Assembly: GCA_007570785.1 (NCBI GenBank) | Contig: ML664161.1 | Coordinates: 62,001-126,000, forward strand | Direction of reading: 5' to 3' | Length of the DNA: 64,000 bases | From: Antilocapra americana | Taxonomy: Eukaryota > Chordata > Mammalia > Artiodactyla > Antilocapridae | In this document: positions 45,209 through 56,118 of the stretch, piece by piece | Position numbering within the stretch: the stretch's first letter is position 1 | Layout: each line of letters starts with the position of its first letter | The notes under the pieces: generated by a model | Databases searched by the model: none | What the model was told of the DNA's origin: nothing | The model's input: the letters and a program-made list of their open reading frames with translations, nothing else | Made by a program: the position numbers and the translations under genes

Positions 45209-46646
45209 ACATCAGATGGCCAAAGTATTGGAGTTTCAGCTTCAACATCAGTCCTTCCAATGATTATTCAGGACTGATTTCCTTTAGGATGGACTGGTTG
45301 GATCTCCTTGCAGTCCAAGGGACTCTCAAGAATCTTCTCCAACACTACAGTTCAAAAGCATCAATTCTTTGGTGCTCAGCTTTCTTTATAGTCCAGCTCT
45401 CACATCCATACTGCCTACTAGAGAAACCATAACTTTGACTAGAGGGACTTTTGTTGACAAAGTAATGTCTCTGGTTTTTAATATACTTTCTAGTCTTCCA
45501 AGGAGAAAATTTCATGGCTATAGTCACCATCTGCAGATACTTTGTAGCCCAGAAAAATAAAGTCTGCCACTGTTTCCATTGCTTCCCCATCTATTTGCCA
45601 TCAAATGATGGGACCAGATGACATTATCTTAGTTTTCTGAGTACTGAGTTTTCTGAAAGCCAAATTTTTCACTCTCTTCTTTCACTTTCATCAAAAGGCT
45701 CTTTAATTCTTTTTCACTTTCTGCCCTAAGGGTGGTGTCATCTGCATATCTGAGGTTATTGATATTTCTCCTGGCAATCTTGAGTCCAGCTTGTGCTTCA
45801 TCCAGCCCAGCGTTTCTCATAATGTACTCTGCATAGAAGTTAAATAAGCAGGGTGACAATATACAGCCTTGGCGTACTCCTTTTCCTATTTGGAACCAGT
45901 CTGTTGTTCCATATCCAATTCTCACTGTTGCTCCTGACCTGCATACAGATTTTTCAAGAGGCAGGTCAGGTGGTCTGGTATTCCCATCTCTTTCAGAATT
46001 TTCCACAGTTTATTGTGATCCACAGAGTCAACAGCCTTGGCATAGTCACTAAAGCAGAAGTAGATGTTTTCTGGAACTCTCTTACTTTTTCGATAATCCA
46101 GCGGATGCTGGGAATTTAATCTCTTGTTCCTCTGTCTTTTCTAAAGCCAGCTTGAACATCTAGAAGTTCATGGTTCACATACTGTTGAAGCCTGGCTTCA
46201 AGAATTTTTAGCATTATTTTGGTGACGTGTGAGATGAGTGCAATTGTGTGGTAGTTTGAGCATTATTTGGCATTGCCTTTCTTTGCAATTGGAATGAAAA
46301 CTGACCTTTTCCAGTCCTGTGGCCACTGCTTAGTTTTCCAAATTTGGTGGCATATTGAGTGTATCACTTTCACAGCATCATCTTTGGGGATTTGAAATAG
46401 CTCAACTGGAATTCCATCACCTCCACTACTAGCTTTGACATAGTGATGCTTCCTAAGGCCCATTTGACTTCACCTTCCAGGATGTCTGGCTCTAGGTAAT
46501 GGATCACACTGTCATGATTATCTGTGTCATGAAGATCTTTTTTCTATAGTTCCTCTGTATATTCTTGCCACCTCTTCTTAATATTTTCTGTTTCTGTTAG
46601 GTTGATACCATTTATGTTCTTTATTCTGCCCATCTTTGCATGTAAT
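45209..46646 (-). mobile_element. BovB LINE lacking its 3' tail
   Basis: Minus-strand BovB starting abruptly within the RT C-terminal region (catcagatggccaaagtatt), so the roughly 250-base 3' end is missing next to the GC-richer block. It extends rightward to the region just before the RT (ctgcccatctttgcatg). Frame 45629-46006 keeps GTTDWFQIGKGVRQGCILSP and NNLRYADDTTLRAESEKELK; YADD is at 45737-45748. Frame 46263-46463 reads an RT N-terminal piece (ASSGGDGIPVELFQIPKDDA). Missing the 3' end is unusual for a LINE and points to a deletion or rearrangement. Confidence 0.95.
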
Positions 46647-47559
46647 AAAAAAATTACTGTTAATTAAGAAAAAACAGACATCTCAAGTTAAGGAATTTAG
46701 CACTTTTCTATATATGGGAATATGCAGACTCTTGGCTCATTGAAATCATTCCTTTGATATGCATCTCAGCTATCTGGAGCCACTATCCTGTAATTCTCAT
46801 CCTGAGGTTTCTCAGGGTATATCATCAGAGTGTAACATGGGAAAAATTTGAGTAACTGACCATAGAGACTTTCATTAACAGGAACTACCCTTCTTTCATT
46901 CCTCATTGCTTCCTGCTAACTAAAGTCTCTATGGTCAAGTATTCAAACTCCTCCCACATTACTTTGTATATCCAACACCAGTTCCAACAGTCGCTTTTTT
47001 TTTTTTCCTCCTTGATTATACAAGGTTAATCATGATACTCTTATAGCTCTTGTTAATGACTGAATTGTGAATGGGCATATGGCCAATTGTGGCCAGTGAT
47101 AGTAGAGGTGATACCTTCTGTTGCACTTCAGAGGATCATATCATCAGTCATAAAACCATGAATCCAACTTTCTGCTTCTTTACATGGTATTCTTCTTGGA
47201 AACCTCTGCTATTGTCTTAGCCCAAAGATGACACACTTAACCTAGAGAAGATAGATCAAGAGAATCATAGAAAGTAGAGCCACAACATGGAATTGCACTA
47301 AGTCTGAAACCTATTCTCCCTATTACTTTTCCTTTCATATGAAATAATAGGTTGTATTGACCTGGTGTGCCTTATAAGAAATATTCAAACTCCTTCAGGG
47401 AGAAGTAGATGATATAGGTCAGAAACTTTTATCTAGATTTAAACAGATAAACAAAGAAACAAATAAAAGCTGAAGAGTATTGAAGAAGAAGCAAATGAGG
47501 TTAATTTTTCTCATTTAATTTAAAAGATTACTGAGAAAATAGTGACATCAATGCATTGG
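46647..47559. other. Unassigned DNA with a 16-base inverted repeat
   Basis: tgaccatagagacttt (46857-46872) and aaagtctctatggtca (46922-46937) are exact reverse complements, 49 bases apart. The rest is not recognised; a T run lies at about 46996-47007. Confidence 0.5.
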
Positions 47560-48660
47560 GTGATAATCACACATAGATAATAGAAATCAATGATAGCAAA
47601 GTCATGAGAGATGGGAGATAAGACATGAGGATACTCTGTTAAAAGCATACCAGTACTATGCATAAAATTATATAGTGTTTTTTGAGACAGGCTTAGATTA
47701 GTTTAAACAAGTTTATTGCATATTCTGGCTTGCTCATTAATAGTTTTTCAAAGAGGTATAATTAAAATGCAAATAGAAGAATAAAAAGACTCAAATAATA
47801 TTGATATGAACTAAAATTAGGGAAGTCAGTAAAATAAGAGGGAAAGTAGCAAAGAACAGCTACAACAAATTGGAAACAGGTAAAAACATGATAGAGATTA
47901 TTAATCTGACTATATCACTAATTACTCTAAATGCGAAAAGTCAAAATGAACCAATTAAAAGACAGAGATATCATCAGAGTGCATAAAAGACCTAATTATA
48001 TGCTGTCTGCAAGAAACACATTTTACTCAGATAGTTTAAAAATAGGGGATGGTACGCCATGCTAACACAAATCAAAAGATGGACAAGCTATAAAATTGAG
48101 ACTAAGCCAACTTAAGAACAAGGAAATTTCTCAGGAATAGAGAGAAGCATCAGATAGTGTGGTAAAGGGGTTAATATTCTAAGAAGCCATAACAGTTCGT
48201 AATGTCTGTGCACTGAACAGCATACTTTTAACATTTGGTGTTACTGTTTAGTCACTAAATTGTGTCCAATTCTTTTATGACCACATGAACTGTAACGCAC
48301 CAGGCTCGTTTGTCCATGGGATTTCCCAGGCGAGAATACTGGAGTGGGCTGCCATTTCCTTCTCCAGGGGATCTTCCAGAACCAGGTGTCCTGTGTTGCA
48401 AGGTGAGTTCTTTATCACTGAGCCACCGAGGCAAAATTTGACAGAACTGTTAAAAAAAAAGAAAAAAAGGTCCATTATAGTTGACTTCAGCAGGCTTCTC
48501 TCAGTAACTGATGATCAAAGCATACAGAAAATCATTATAGATATAGTTGACCTGAGTGGTGCTATTAATAAACTTCTAATTGAAAGTAATCAAAATATTT
48601 CCCTGCTTTCCAGTAACTATATAATTTCCTTAAACATATACTACAATGGAAAATTTAACT
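47560..48660 (+). mobile_element. Ancient L1 (L1M-like), ORF2 start region, split by a SINE
   Basis: Old L1 text in order: tacc-agtactatgcataaa with a following tatagtgttttttgagacag (47672), aacagctacaacaaattgga (47856), gactatatcactaattactc (47908), ccaattaaaagacagagata (47951), tatgctgtctgcaagaaaca (47999), then after the SINE ttgacagaactgttaaaaaa (48438) and cttctctcagtaactgatga (48494). This is the inter-ORF region and the endonuclease-coding start of ORF2; all frames are broken. Confidence 0.7.
48235..48436 (-). mobile_element. Bov-tA SINE nested in old L1
   Basis: Minus-strand SINE: gtttagtcactaaattgtgt, ctcgtttgtccatgggattt, aggcgagaatactggagtgg, ggatcttccagaaccaggtg, atcactgagccaccgaggc. 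Flanking aacatttgg and aaaatttga are similar but not identical, so the target duplication is doubtful. Confidence 0.92.
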
Positions 48661-48692
48661 AGCATGGTGGCAGGAATCATTGTATATCAATT

Positions 48693-49189
48693 CAGTTCAA
48701 TTCAGTTCAGTTACTCAGTCGTGTCTGACTCTTTGCAACTCCATGAATTACAGCACACCAGGCCTCCCTGTCCATCACCAACTTCTGGAGTTTACCCAAA
48801 CTCATGTCCATCGAGTCAGTGATGCCATCCAGCCAGCTCATCCTCTGTTGTCCCCTCCACCTCCTGCCCCCAATCTTTCCCAGCATCAGGGTCTTTTCCA
48901 ATGAGTCAACTCTTTGCATGTGGTGGCCAGACTCAGCTTTAACATCAGTCCTTCCAATGAACACCCAGGACTGGTGTCCTTTAGAATGAACTGGTTGGAT
49001 CTCCTTACAGTACAAGGAACTCTAAGAGTCTTCTCCAACATCACAGTTCAAAAGCATGAATTCTTCGGTGCTCAGCTTTCTTCATAGTCCAACTCTCACA
49101 TCCATACTGACTACTGGAAAAACCATAGCCTTGACTAGATGGACCTTTGTTGGCAATGTAATGTCTCTGCTTTTTAATATGCTATCTAG
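48693..49189 (-). mobile_element. BovB LINE 3' end, 11-bp target duplication
   Basis: Short minus-strand copy from cagttcaattcagttcagtt to taatatgctatcta. Flanks gtatatcaatt (48682-48692) and gtataccaatt (49190-49200) differ at one base. Contains only the RT C-terminal end and 3' tail; frame 48707-49015 reads the very C-terminus ([20 protein letters not shown]). Confidence 0.96.
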
Positions 49190-49200
49190 GTATACCAATT

Positions 49201-51235
49201 AGGATGTTCTTATATTTTACTTGATAAAAATTCTACTTCATGGAGTTTTTTTTATTGTTTCTGTTGAAGTTTAATAGTTGAATACAAATCAACTCAAAGT
49301 TGAGCTCCCTCAAATATGCTAAGAATGGTGGATATTCCTCATTGATAATTGAAAGATGTATTTGCTTTGATATCTTTCCCTTTGTCCTAGTAGTTACCTA
49401 GTAAGATTAATGACTGTTGATAAAAATTATAGAGTGAGTTTATTCTTATCCCAGGGTATGATCATGAGATATATGTAACTTAGGTAACATTTTCTGCCTT
49501 AACAAAAATTGCTGAGATTTTAGGTTTTGTATCATGCAGTCTGAAAAATACAAAATATTAATCAAACTTGTTTTACAAAAATAATAATTATTTAATATAA
49601 AAATCCCTTAAAGATTTAAAATAAGAACTTTGATATAATTAATTTAGTAGTTGTGCTAATAGAGCAGAATAAAACTAGACATAACTGTGGTTAATAATTA
49701 ATACTTTATTGTATCAATCAGTATTGGTATATATCCAAATATCTTGATAGTTATTTTTTCCTGGCCAGGGAAATTTCTGATTAATTGAGAGATTCTATGA
49801 TGTAAAAAACTCAAGGGATTCAATGCTACCTTTTCAATCCATCTAACAGTTGTCTGTGTGGCATCATGGAGGACTTGTCAAACAAATGTTATTTGTCGTA
49901 ATGGAGCAGATGTTAATATTAACACATCTTAATGATTAATTTTCAAAAATTTAAGGAAATTAAAGTTCTTAAGGATGATTCTTGGCAAGTACTGATGCTG
50001 ATAGAGTTGTGAGCAACTTACTGCTTATTATGACTAGTTAATTACATCATAATCTGAAGTATATATATTTTCTCTCTTTCCATTGTAGAGTCTAAATGAT
50101 AGATATCTATAATTAGGAGGTTAATATATACTATTCTAAATTGCATCTTTTAGTCATAAGGTTTGACTAAAATCTTTCTTAAAACTAAATACCGATATCT
50201 AACTGGAATATCAATATTATGCTACTTGTCTTAATTTCTGTTCTAAGAAAAAGCATATATGGACTTTTGTTTGAGGAGAAATTGGCTTTTGTCTAACAGT
50301 TTATATTTAGTCGGTCAATCTTCCTGTTCCCCAACCTCTTGCCTGGAATTACTGACCTTTTTCATCTTCTTTACTCCTTTGTGTCTATTCCATGCCGCCT
50401 GAATTACACAAACAAGCTCCTATTAGGTGTCCACCTAAGTATTTTTCTGGTTCTTAGCTGCTGCTTTTCTTATTGGCTGCCTAGATATATTTGTAATAAT
50501 TTTGACTTACTTCTGTGATGTGCATATTCAGTACTGAGGTCTTTTTTCTGGAATGCCCAGATTTTATCTCCTTTTAAACTCAGCTGCTCATCTGTGCTCC
50601 ATTTACCATTATTCATGTAAGTCCTTTCTCCAGCTCCACCTGAACAGTTTTCAAATCTTTACAGATTTCTATTCTTCATCTGTATTATTCTTCTATTTTA
50701 ATTCTGGGATCATTAGATTCTGTAGCCTAAAGTTCTAAGTCTGAAAGTACTCAGGATAAGATAGCAACATTATCTTTTCAGGAGTTACTTAGTGAGTTTA
50801 TTAAATATTTCCCTTCCTCATTATTCTTCCCTTGAGACCCTAATGGCAACTTCTATTCTCTGCCTGCTCACACTGAAATAGAAATATATACCCTAACATT
50901 TTCTGGCCTCAGCATACAATAGAAAAATTTGAAACTGTGTTTGCCTGAAATAGATGAAATTAGGGCTGGAAGAAAGTAGAGGAAGAGGAGAGGGTTGACC
51001 TGGATTGGTGAAGAAGCAGTAGAGAAAAAAAGGAAAAGGGACCTTACATCTTGAAGACAGGGAGCTGAGAAGGATACAGCATCAGCCTCTCCTGAGTACT
51101 GCCTGCCTGAACATACTCAGTCCTCTCAGGACAATATTTGAATGATTTTTCAACTTGAGAGAAAATGACAGCATAAAGGAAAGTCTTACTTTCTGACTAA
51201 AGTAGAAAGTTATGTACTGTTAATGCCCAACTTGG
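49201..51235. other. AT-rich DNA, possible L2 relic at 50548-50640
   Basis: No gene recognised. ctggaatgcccagattttat, then aaactcagctgctcatctgt and gctccatttaccattattca loosely follow the L2 3' coding/UTR region in the forward direction, with low certainty. The remainder is AT-rich and unassigned. Confidence 0.4.
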
Positions 51236-51415
51236 AGAATTTTGAGCATTACTTTGCTAGTTTGTAAGATGAGTGCTATTGTGTGGTAGCTTGAACACTC
51301 TTTGGCATTGCCTTTCTTTGGGATTGGAATAAAAACTGACCTTTTCCAGTCCTGTGGCCACTGCTGAGTTTTCCAAATTTGCTAATATTTTGAGTGCAGC
51401 ACTTTCATAGCATCA
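51236..51415 (-). mobile_element. BovB LINE internal fragment
   Basis: 180 bases from the RT N-terminal side (gagcattactttgctagttt, ggcattgcctttctttggga, ttttccagtcctgtggccac, tgagtgcagcactttcatag), without the 3' end or the catalytic box. An isolated internal piece without either terminus is probably the remnant of a larger copy trimmed by deletions. Confidence 0.92.
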
Positions 51416-51439
51416 ACTATAAATGCAGTATAACTTTTA

Positions 51440-51510
51440 AAAATTAAGGATCACTATATTGTACCCCTGTTACTTTTCATATAACATTGTACAGTTCTAA
51501 CTCTATATAA
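51440..51510 (+). repeat. Possible L1 3' tail fragment
   Basis: ggatcactatattgtacccc, then catataacattgtac resemble the artiodactyl L1 3' end (cactatgctgtacacctgaa, taatattgtaaatc). Short and uncertain. Confidence 0.35.
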
Positions 51511-54299
51511 AAGGAAAAAATAGATTATTTATTAATTTTAGTCCAAATTTTTAAATTAACTAAGGAGTGATCTTAGAGATTTTCTAGCAAACATACTAGA
51601 AACCATAATTTCTATTATAAAGACATTTTGCATAATAATGACTCAATCTTATTGAACATATAATTCTACATTTTCACCATCCTACATATTATAGGCTTTA
51701 TACATATATGCCACACTGATAAAAATAAGGAAAAAATGTTTTCTAACATCAAAATTAGTAATATGTTCTGGGTTATCAGGAGACTTATTTGAACTTGCAT
51801 TTGCATATAAACAAGTTCTTTAGGTTAAAAATTCTAAGAAAGTAATTTTTATATGTCTTATACTGTAAAAGTGTTAAATATTAAAATTTAATATTTTTAA
51901 ATTAATATATCTCCACATCAGTTTATTTTCAATTTGTTTTGAAATATTAGACCTATACCACCTCTACTATTTACAAAGCAATTAATACAAAACTACTTGA
52001 ATTTGAGCCTTTATAATCAAATTTAGTAATAATTTCTCAAATTAGGATAATGTTTCAACTCACAAGATAAAATGATAAAGGCTCATATCAGTTCAGACAT
52101 AGGGACACAGGACTTAAGACATTACATTTTAAAACCTCCATAGCAGATCAAAATAATTACAGAAACATAAGTCCTTGATCCATATTTCAAAGACACATTT
52201 TCCCTTCCAGGAGGCATGGGATATCTTCCCAGTTGATTTGTTCTCCCAAATAGAAAAACAATTTTAAAAGAGAATCAAGCAGGATTCTCTAGTAGCTCTC
52301 ACCCAAGAGGTAACATCCATCCATCATTCATTCAACGCAGACCAGACTGCTAAGTAATCTACTCATAAAAGCAGAATCCTGATTTGTGCTGCCACCAGAT
52401 AGGAATAATTTCTCAATCCTAAACAAATCAGAACTACAGCGAAACTTGGACTAGAACTGGAAACAAAATGTAAAACAACACAAAATGAGCAAAAATAACA
52501 GAAACAGAGTCAAGGACTTAACAGTCCTAATGCCCCTTGGGACTTACTCTGGGAGCCAGGATGAGATGAGCCATCAAGTACTATTCTCAGGTGACTCAGT
52601 GTAATCATTTCTGGCAGGCAAGTCTACTTTTCAGAATTTACTAAAATGTTGAAGAGTAATATTCCAGAGTTAAAAGCAAGACTCCTTATATAAGTATAGA
52701 ATAAGTATATTTCAACAATTTTATTAACCTCATTCATCAATAAGGGAACAAATAAAATGGTAATACTGATTCAAATGTTAATTCAAGGAAGAGAGATTTA
52801 TATCATCAAAGGATTCTTGAAAAGTATTTGATAACAGAAATAAAACTGTCAAATGTCCTATAAGCCTTAAAAGTGAAACCCTGAGTCCTTTAGGTTTATC
52901 TTTTCCACCTGAGAGAAATCTGTAAGTTAACATTTAATTTCACAGTTTCAGGGATCTAATAGAATAGTAAATAGCAAAATAAAGCACAGGTGCATTCTCC
53001 TAGATAATTAAATAATTCTAGAGTGAACCTATTAAACAATGACATTGAGAGGACATGCTGTCATCTGCTTGCTTTATTTCCAAGTTGTGGATATTTCTTC
53101 ACTTAACAAAAGTAATGGCAAAAAGAATCTTGCCACACATAAAAGGCTTAAGCAAGGTCACTCAAACACAGAAAGCAATTCATTTTAACCTTCACAATTG
53201 GCATATTACATTACATAAGTGAAAATAGTGTACCTAGTGCCAGCCTGTATCTTTTCATTAAAAACGTAAATCATTAGTTATGTAAAAATGTAAACAACAA
53301 CTAATTTTGCACAATTACATGTACTCCTTGTCCATTTCCTTGACTCAGTAAAATGGCACACGTGCACAAAAAATATAGGTTGGGTTTTATGCCTACCTTA
53401 CTGATTATATTCGATTTTGAGCCAAAGTATAAGAAAGATAACTGCTTACTGTATTGTATTTTAAAGACCTAGATTAAGTACACAACTGTAAAATGAAGAG
53501 TTTGTATATTATGAAAATATGTGACCATGTCTATCTATGAATCTCTATGCTAAAGAATTACGTAATCAGTTGAATTTCAGAATAGATACCACCTTTAGAT
53601 CATATTTAAACAGAACCTAATTTCCCTAATTGAAAAAAAAATCCTGAACAGATTAAAAATAACTTTCTATACCTAACACATCTCTTTTCCACACACATAA
53701 ATGGCAGTTTAAACACCTGCTGTTGTGAATGATCTTATTATCATTAACAGCCTAACCTAGGAATGGCAGAGAGTGCTGTTCAAATAGTCCACCTGTTTTT
53801 AATTAGTTGAAACATCAATGTCTACCTATAGCAAGCCGGTTGGAGTTATAATGGCAGCTGTTGTAAGGGCAGAACTTTCATTTAACCCAATCACATGTTT
53901 CATTTTCCAGTCCTATTTATTACATATAAAGTCTGTTAACCACCATGCAATAGCAAAATAGGTGTTTTCAGTGAAATTCTATACGGTTGTAGGATAATTT
54001 ATATTTTATGCAACATTTTAAAAGATTCCTTAAAATAGAGAAAAATAGGAACTGTTCACTTATGAGATAATTTTTATACTTATTTCATTGATTTGTATTG
54101 TATGGCATTTTTAGTTCTAAACAGATACCAAGGCAAAAGAATTTTGGAAAGAAAATTATTTTATCTCAAACATATTTTTCAAGTGGATACATGTTTTGAA
54201 TATACAGGCTTAACGAATAAAAAAAAGTGATTAAAAGGAAGTAAAATTTTAAAAGCAAATAAAAATCTCCATGAGAGGATCCATCTTTTGTTTGGATAT
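51511..54299. other. AT-rich DNA with a candidate conserved noncoding block at 53690-53980
   Basis: No gene or named repeat recognised. Within 53690-53980 the sequence has moderate complexity and several transcription-factor-like words: an E-box cacctg with adjacent taattag homeodomain core (about 53790-53806), and a second E-box cagctg (53855-53860). Such words also occur by chance; conservation is the missing evidence. The 52080-52620 part is less AT-rich and unassigned. Confidence 0.4.
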
Positions 54300-54510
54300 G
54301 CTACAATGGCGGGCAGATTCGTTACCACTGAGCAGGAGATACCAGAGACAGGGGTTTGATCCCTGGGTCTGGAAGATACGCTGGGGTAGGAAATGGCAAC
54401 CCACTCCAGTATTCTTGCCTGGAAAATTTCATGAACAGAGGAGCCTGCGGGCTATAGTCCATGGAGTTCAGAGTCTGACATGACTGAGCATGCATGTACC
54501 TCACCACTTG
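54300..54510 (+). mobile_element. Bov-tA SINE with inverted 5' head
   Basis: The body from 54334 is a plus-strand Bov-tA (ggggtttgatccctgggtct, caacccactccagtattctt, gctatagtccatggagttca, ctgacatgactgagcatgc). The 33 bases just before it, 54301-54333, are instead the reverse complement of the expected head (gctcagtggtaacgaatctg when reversed). So the A-box region is flipped relative to the B box (about 54353-54363), which destroys the internal Pol III promoter layout. Confidence 0.85.
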
Positions 54511-54902
54511 GATATCCTGCTGTGCAAGACCATGAAAGAAAGAGAATTAGCTCTAGGAAGACATGTGAAGTCAATCAAAATTTTATGTAGTTTGCTGTAG
54601 AAAGGAAGGACATACTTCTGGGGACTATTGAGAGGCTCTGGAAAAGGAATTGGCTGTGTGGTGGATGGTTCTAAATGGGGATTAGGAAAGTAAGGGGCAG
54701 TTCTAGATTGAATATGATTGAGTAATGACAGTGTGTCTGCTGTTAGAAGTAATGTTCAGAGATGCTGACACAGAAATAACATTTAAAGTTTTAGAAGTGG
54801 GTGAGATAATTTCCATGGAGAATGACTGATGATAATGAGAATTCTGAAGACTAAGCTCTGGAGCACTTCACAGTGAGAAAAAAACATCTAGTAAGGTAAG
54901 AT
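54511..54902. other. Unassigned DNA
   Basis: No gene or named repeat recognised between the two SINEs. Confidence 0.4.
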
Positions 54903-55161
54903 AAGTAGAAGGCAATGGCACCCTACTCCAGTACTCTTGCCTGGAAAATCCCATGGATGGAGGAGCCTGGTAGGAGTCCATGGGGTTGCTAAGAGTCAAC
55001 ATGACTGAGAGACTTCACTTTCATGCATTGGAGAAGGAAATGGCAACCCACTTCAATATTCTTGCTTGGAGAATCCCAGGGACAGGGGAGCCTGGTGGGC
55101 TGCCATCTATGGGATTGCACAGAGTCAGACATGACTGAAACGACTTAGCAGCAGCAGCAGC
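54903..55161 (+). mobile_element. Bov-A2 SINE with 10-bp target duplication
   Basis: Two Bov-A units: caatggcaccctactccagt to aacatgactgagagacttca (left) and gagaaggaaatggcaaccca to cagacatgactgaaacgact (right), joined by the linker tttcatgcattgg and ending in an AGC triplet tail (about 55147-55161). The decamer aaggtaagat at 54893-54902 and 55162-55171 flanks it. Unlike the copy at 38.8 kb it is uninterrupted. Confidence 0.96.
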
Positions 55162-55171
55162 AAGGTAAGAT

Positions 55172-55934
55172 GTAAAACAATACACTGATATCCTGAAGAC
55201 AGAGGTAAGAAATTTTTGTAAAAAAAAATAATAATAATTTCATTGTTATTTGTGAATATTGATGGAGTCTGACTCTGGAGCTTTACCAAAGTGGGTAAGA
55301 GTAAGAACAGAGCAGATAGGAATTTGGCTACAGGAAAAAAAAAAAAATGGCTTGACTACATTTTCTGTTGTTATTGCTGTTTTCTAAAGAATGCTTAAGA
55401 ATTTTAATTTTTTCCTCATTCAATTGTTAGAACAGTTATAACCATGAGGTTTCAGCTGTTATTCAATCCATATGCTATTTTTCATATTCATATATTGTCC
55501 TAAGTTATATGATTACTAATTGAATTACAGAGCTCAGACTACTGTTTCTGTTTTTAGTTGTGGCTTTTATAACTATATTTAACTGAAATTGCAAACCAAC
55601 AGCATATCATCTCTGGCAGCATAGTAGAAGTATGTGTGGAAATTTTTAATTGGGCCACTGGCCTCACAATCAGGAGTTCTGTATTAATTCTGTCAATTCA
55701 TTGATTTAATTGGATGAACTTGAGTACATCCACAGTCCAAAACACAGATTTAGATGTTTCTACAAAACATCTAAAAAAATGGTATTTGGACTATCTGATT
55801 TTGTAGGGTTCAGTTCAGGAAGACAACCCTAGAGTTTCTGAACCAGAATTTCATAAAATGGAGTTTATTAACCTTGAATTTTAAATAGCTTCTTGCATTA
55901 ATTTTAATCAAATAAAGATTGAAAACCAACAGTG
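55172..55934. other. AT-rich DNA, nothing recognised
   Basis: No gene seen. Short A runs at about 55220 and 55337. Nothing else supported. Confidence 0.45.
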
Positions 55935-56118
55935 TAGCTGACTGATTCCCAAACATTGCCACTGTTGAACATTAAAAAAGAAGGTTTTTAAAATTTTGAT
56001 GCCCAGGTCACACTGCATATCATTTAATTGAATGTTTAGGGTTGGAAATCAGGCATTAGTAGGTTATAAAGCTTCCCAGGTGATTCCAATGTGCAGCAAA
56101 ATTTGGAGACCACTGACT
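55935..56118. mobile_element. MER5A-like hAT-Charlie element
   Basis: gatgcccaggtcacactgca in the middle, then aatcaggcattagtaggtta, aaagcttcccaggtgattcc and aatgtgcagcaaaatttgga, ending gaccactga. This matches MER5A, a non-autonomous hAT DNA transposon that moved using another element's transposase. The left end is diverged. Confidence 0.8.
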
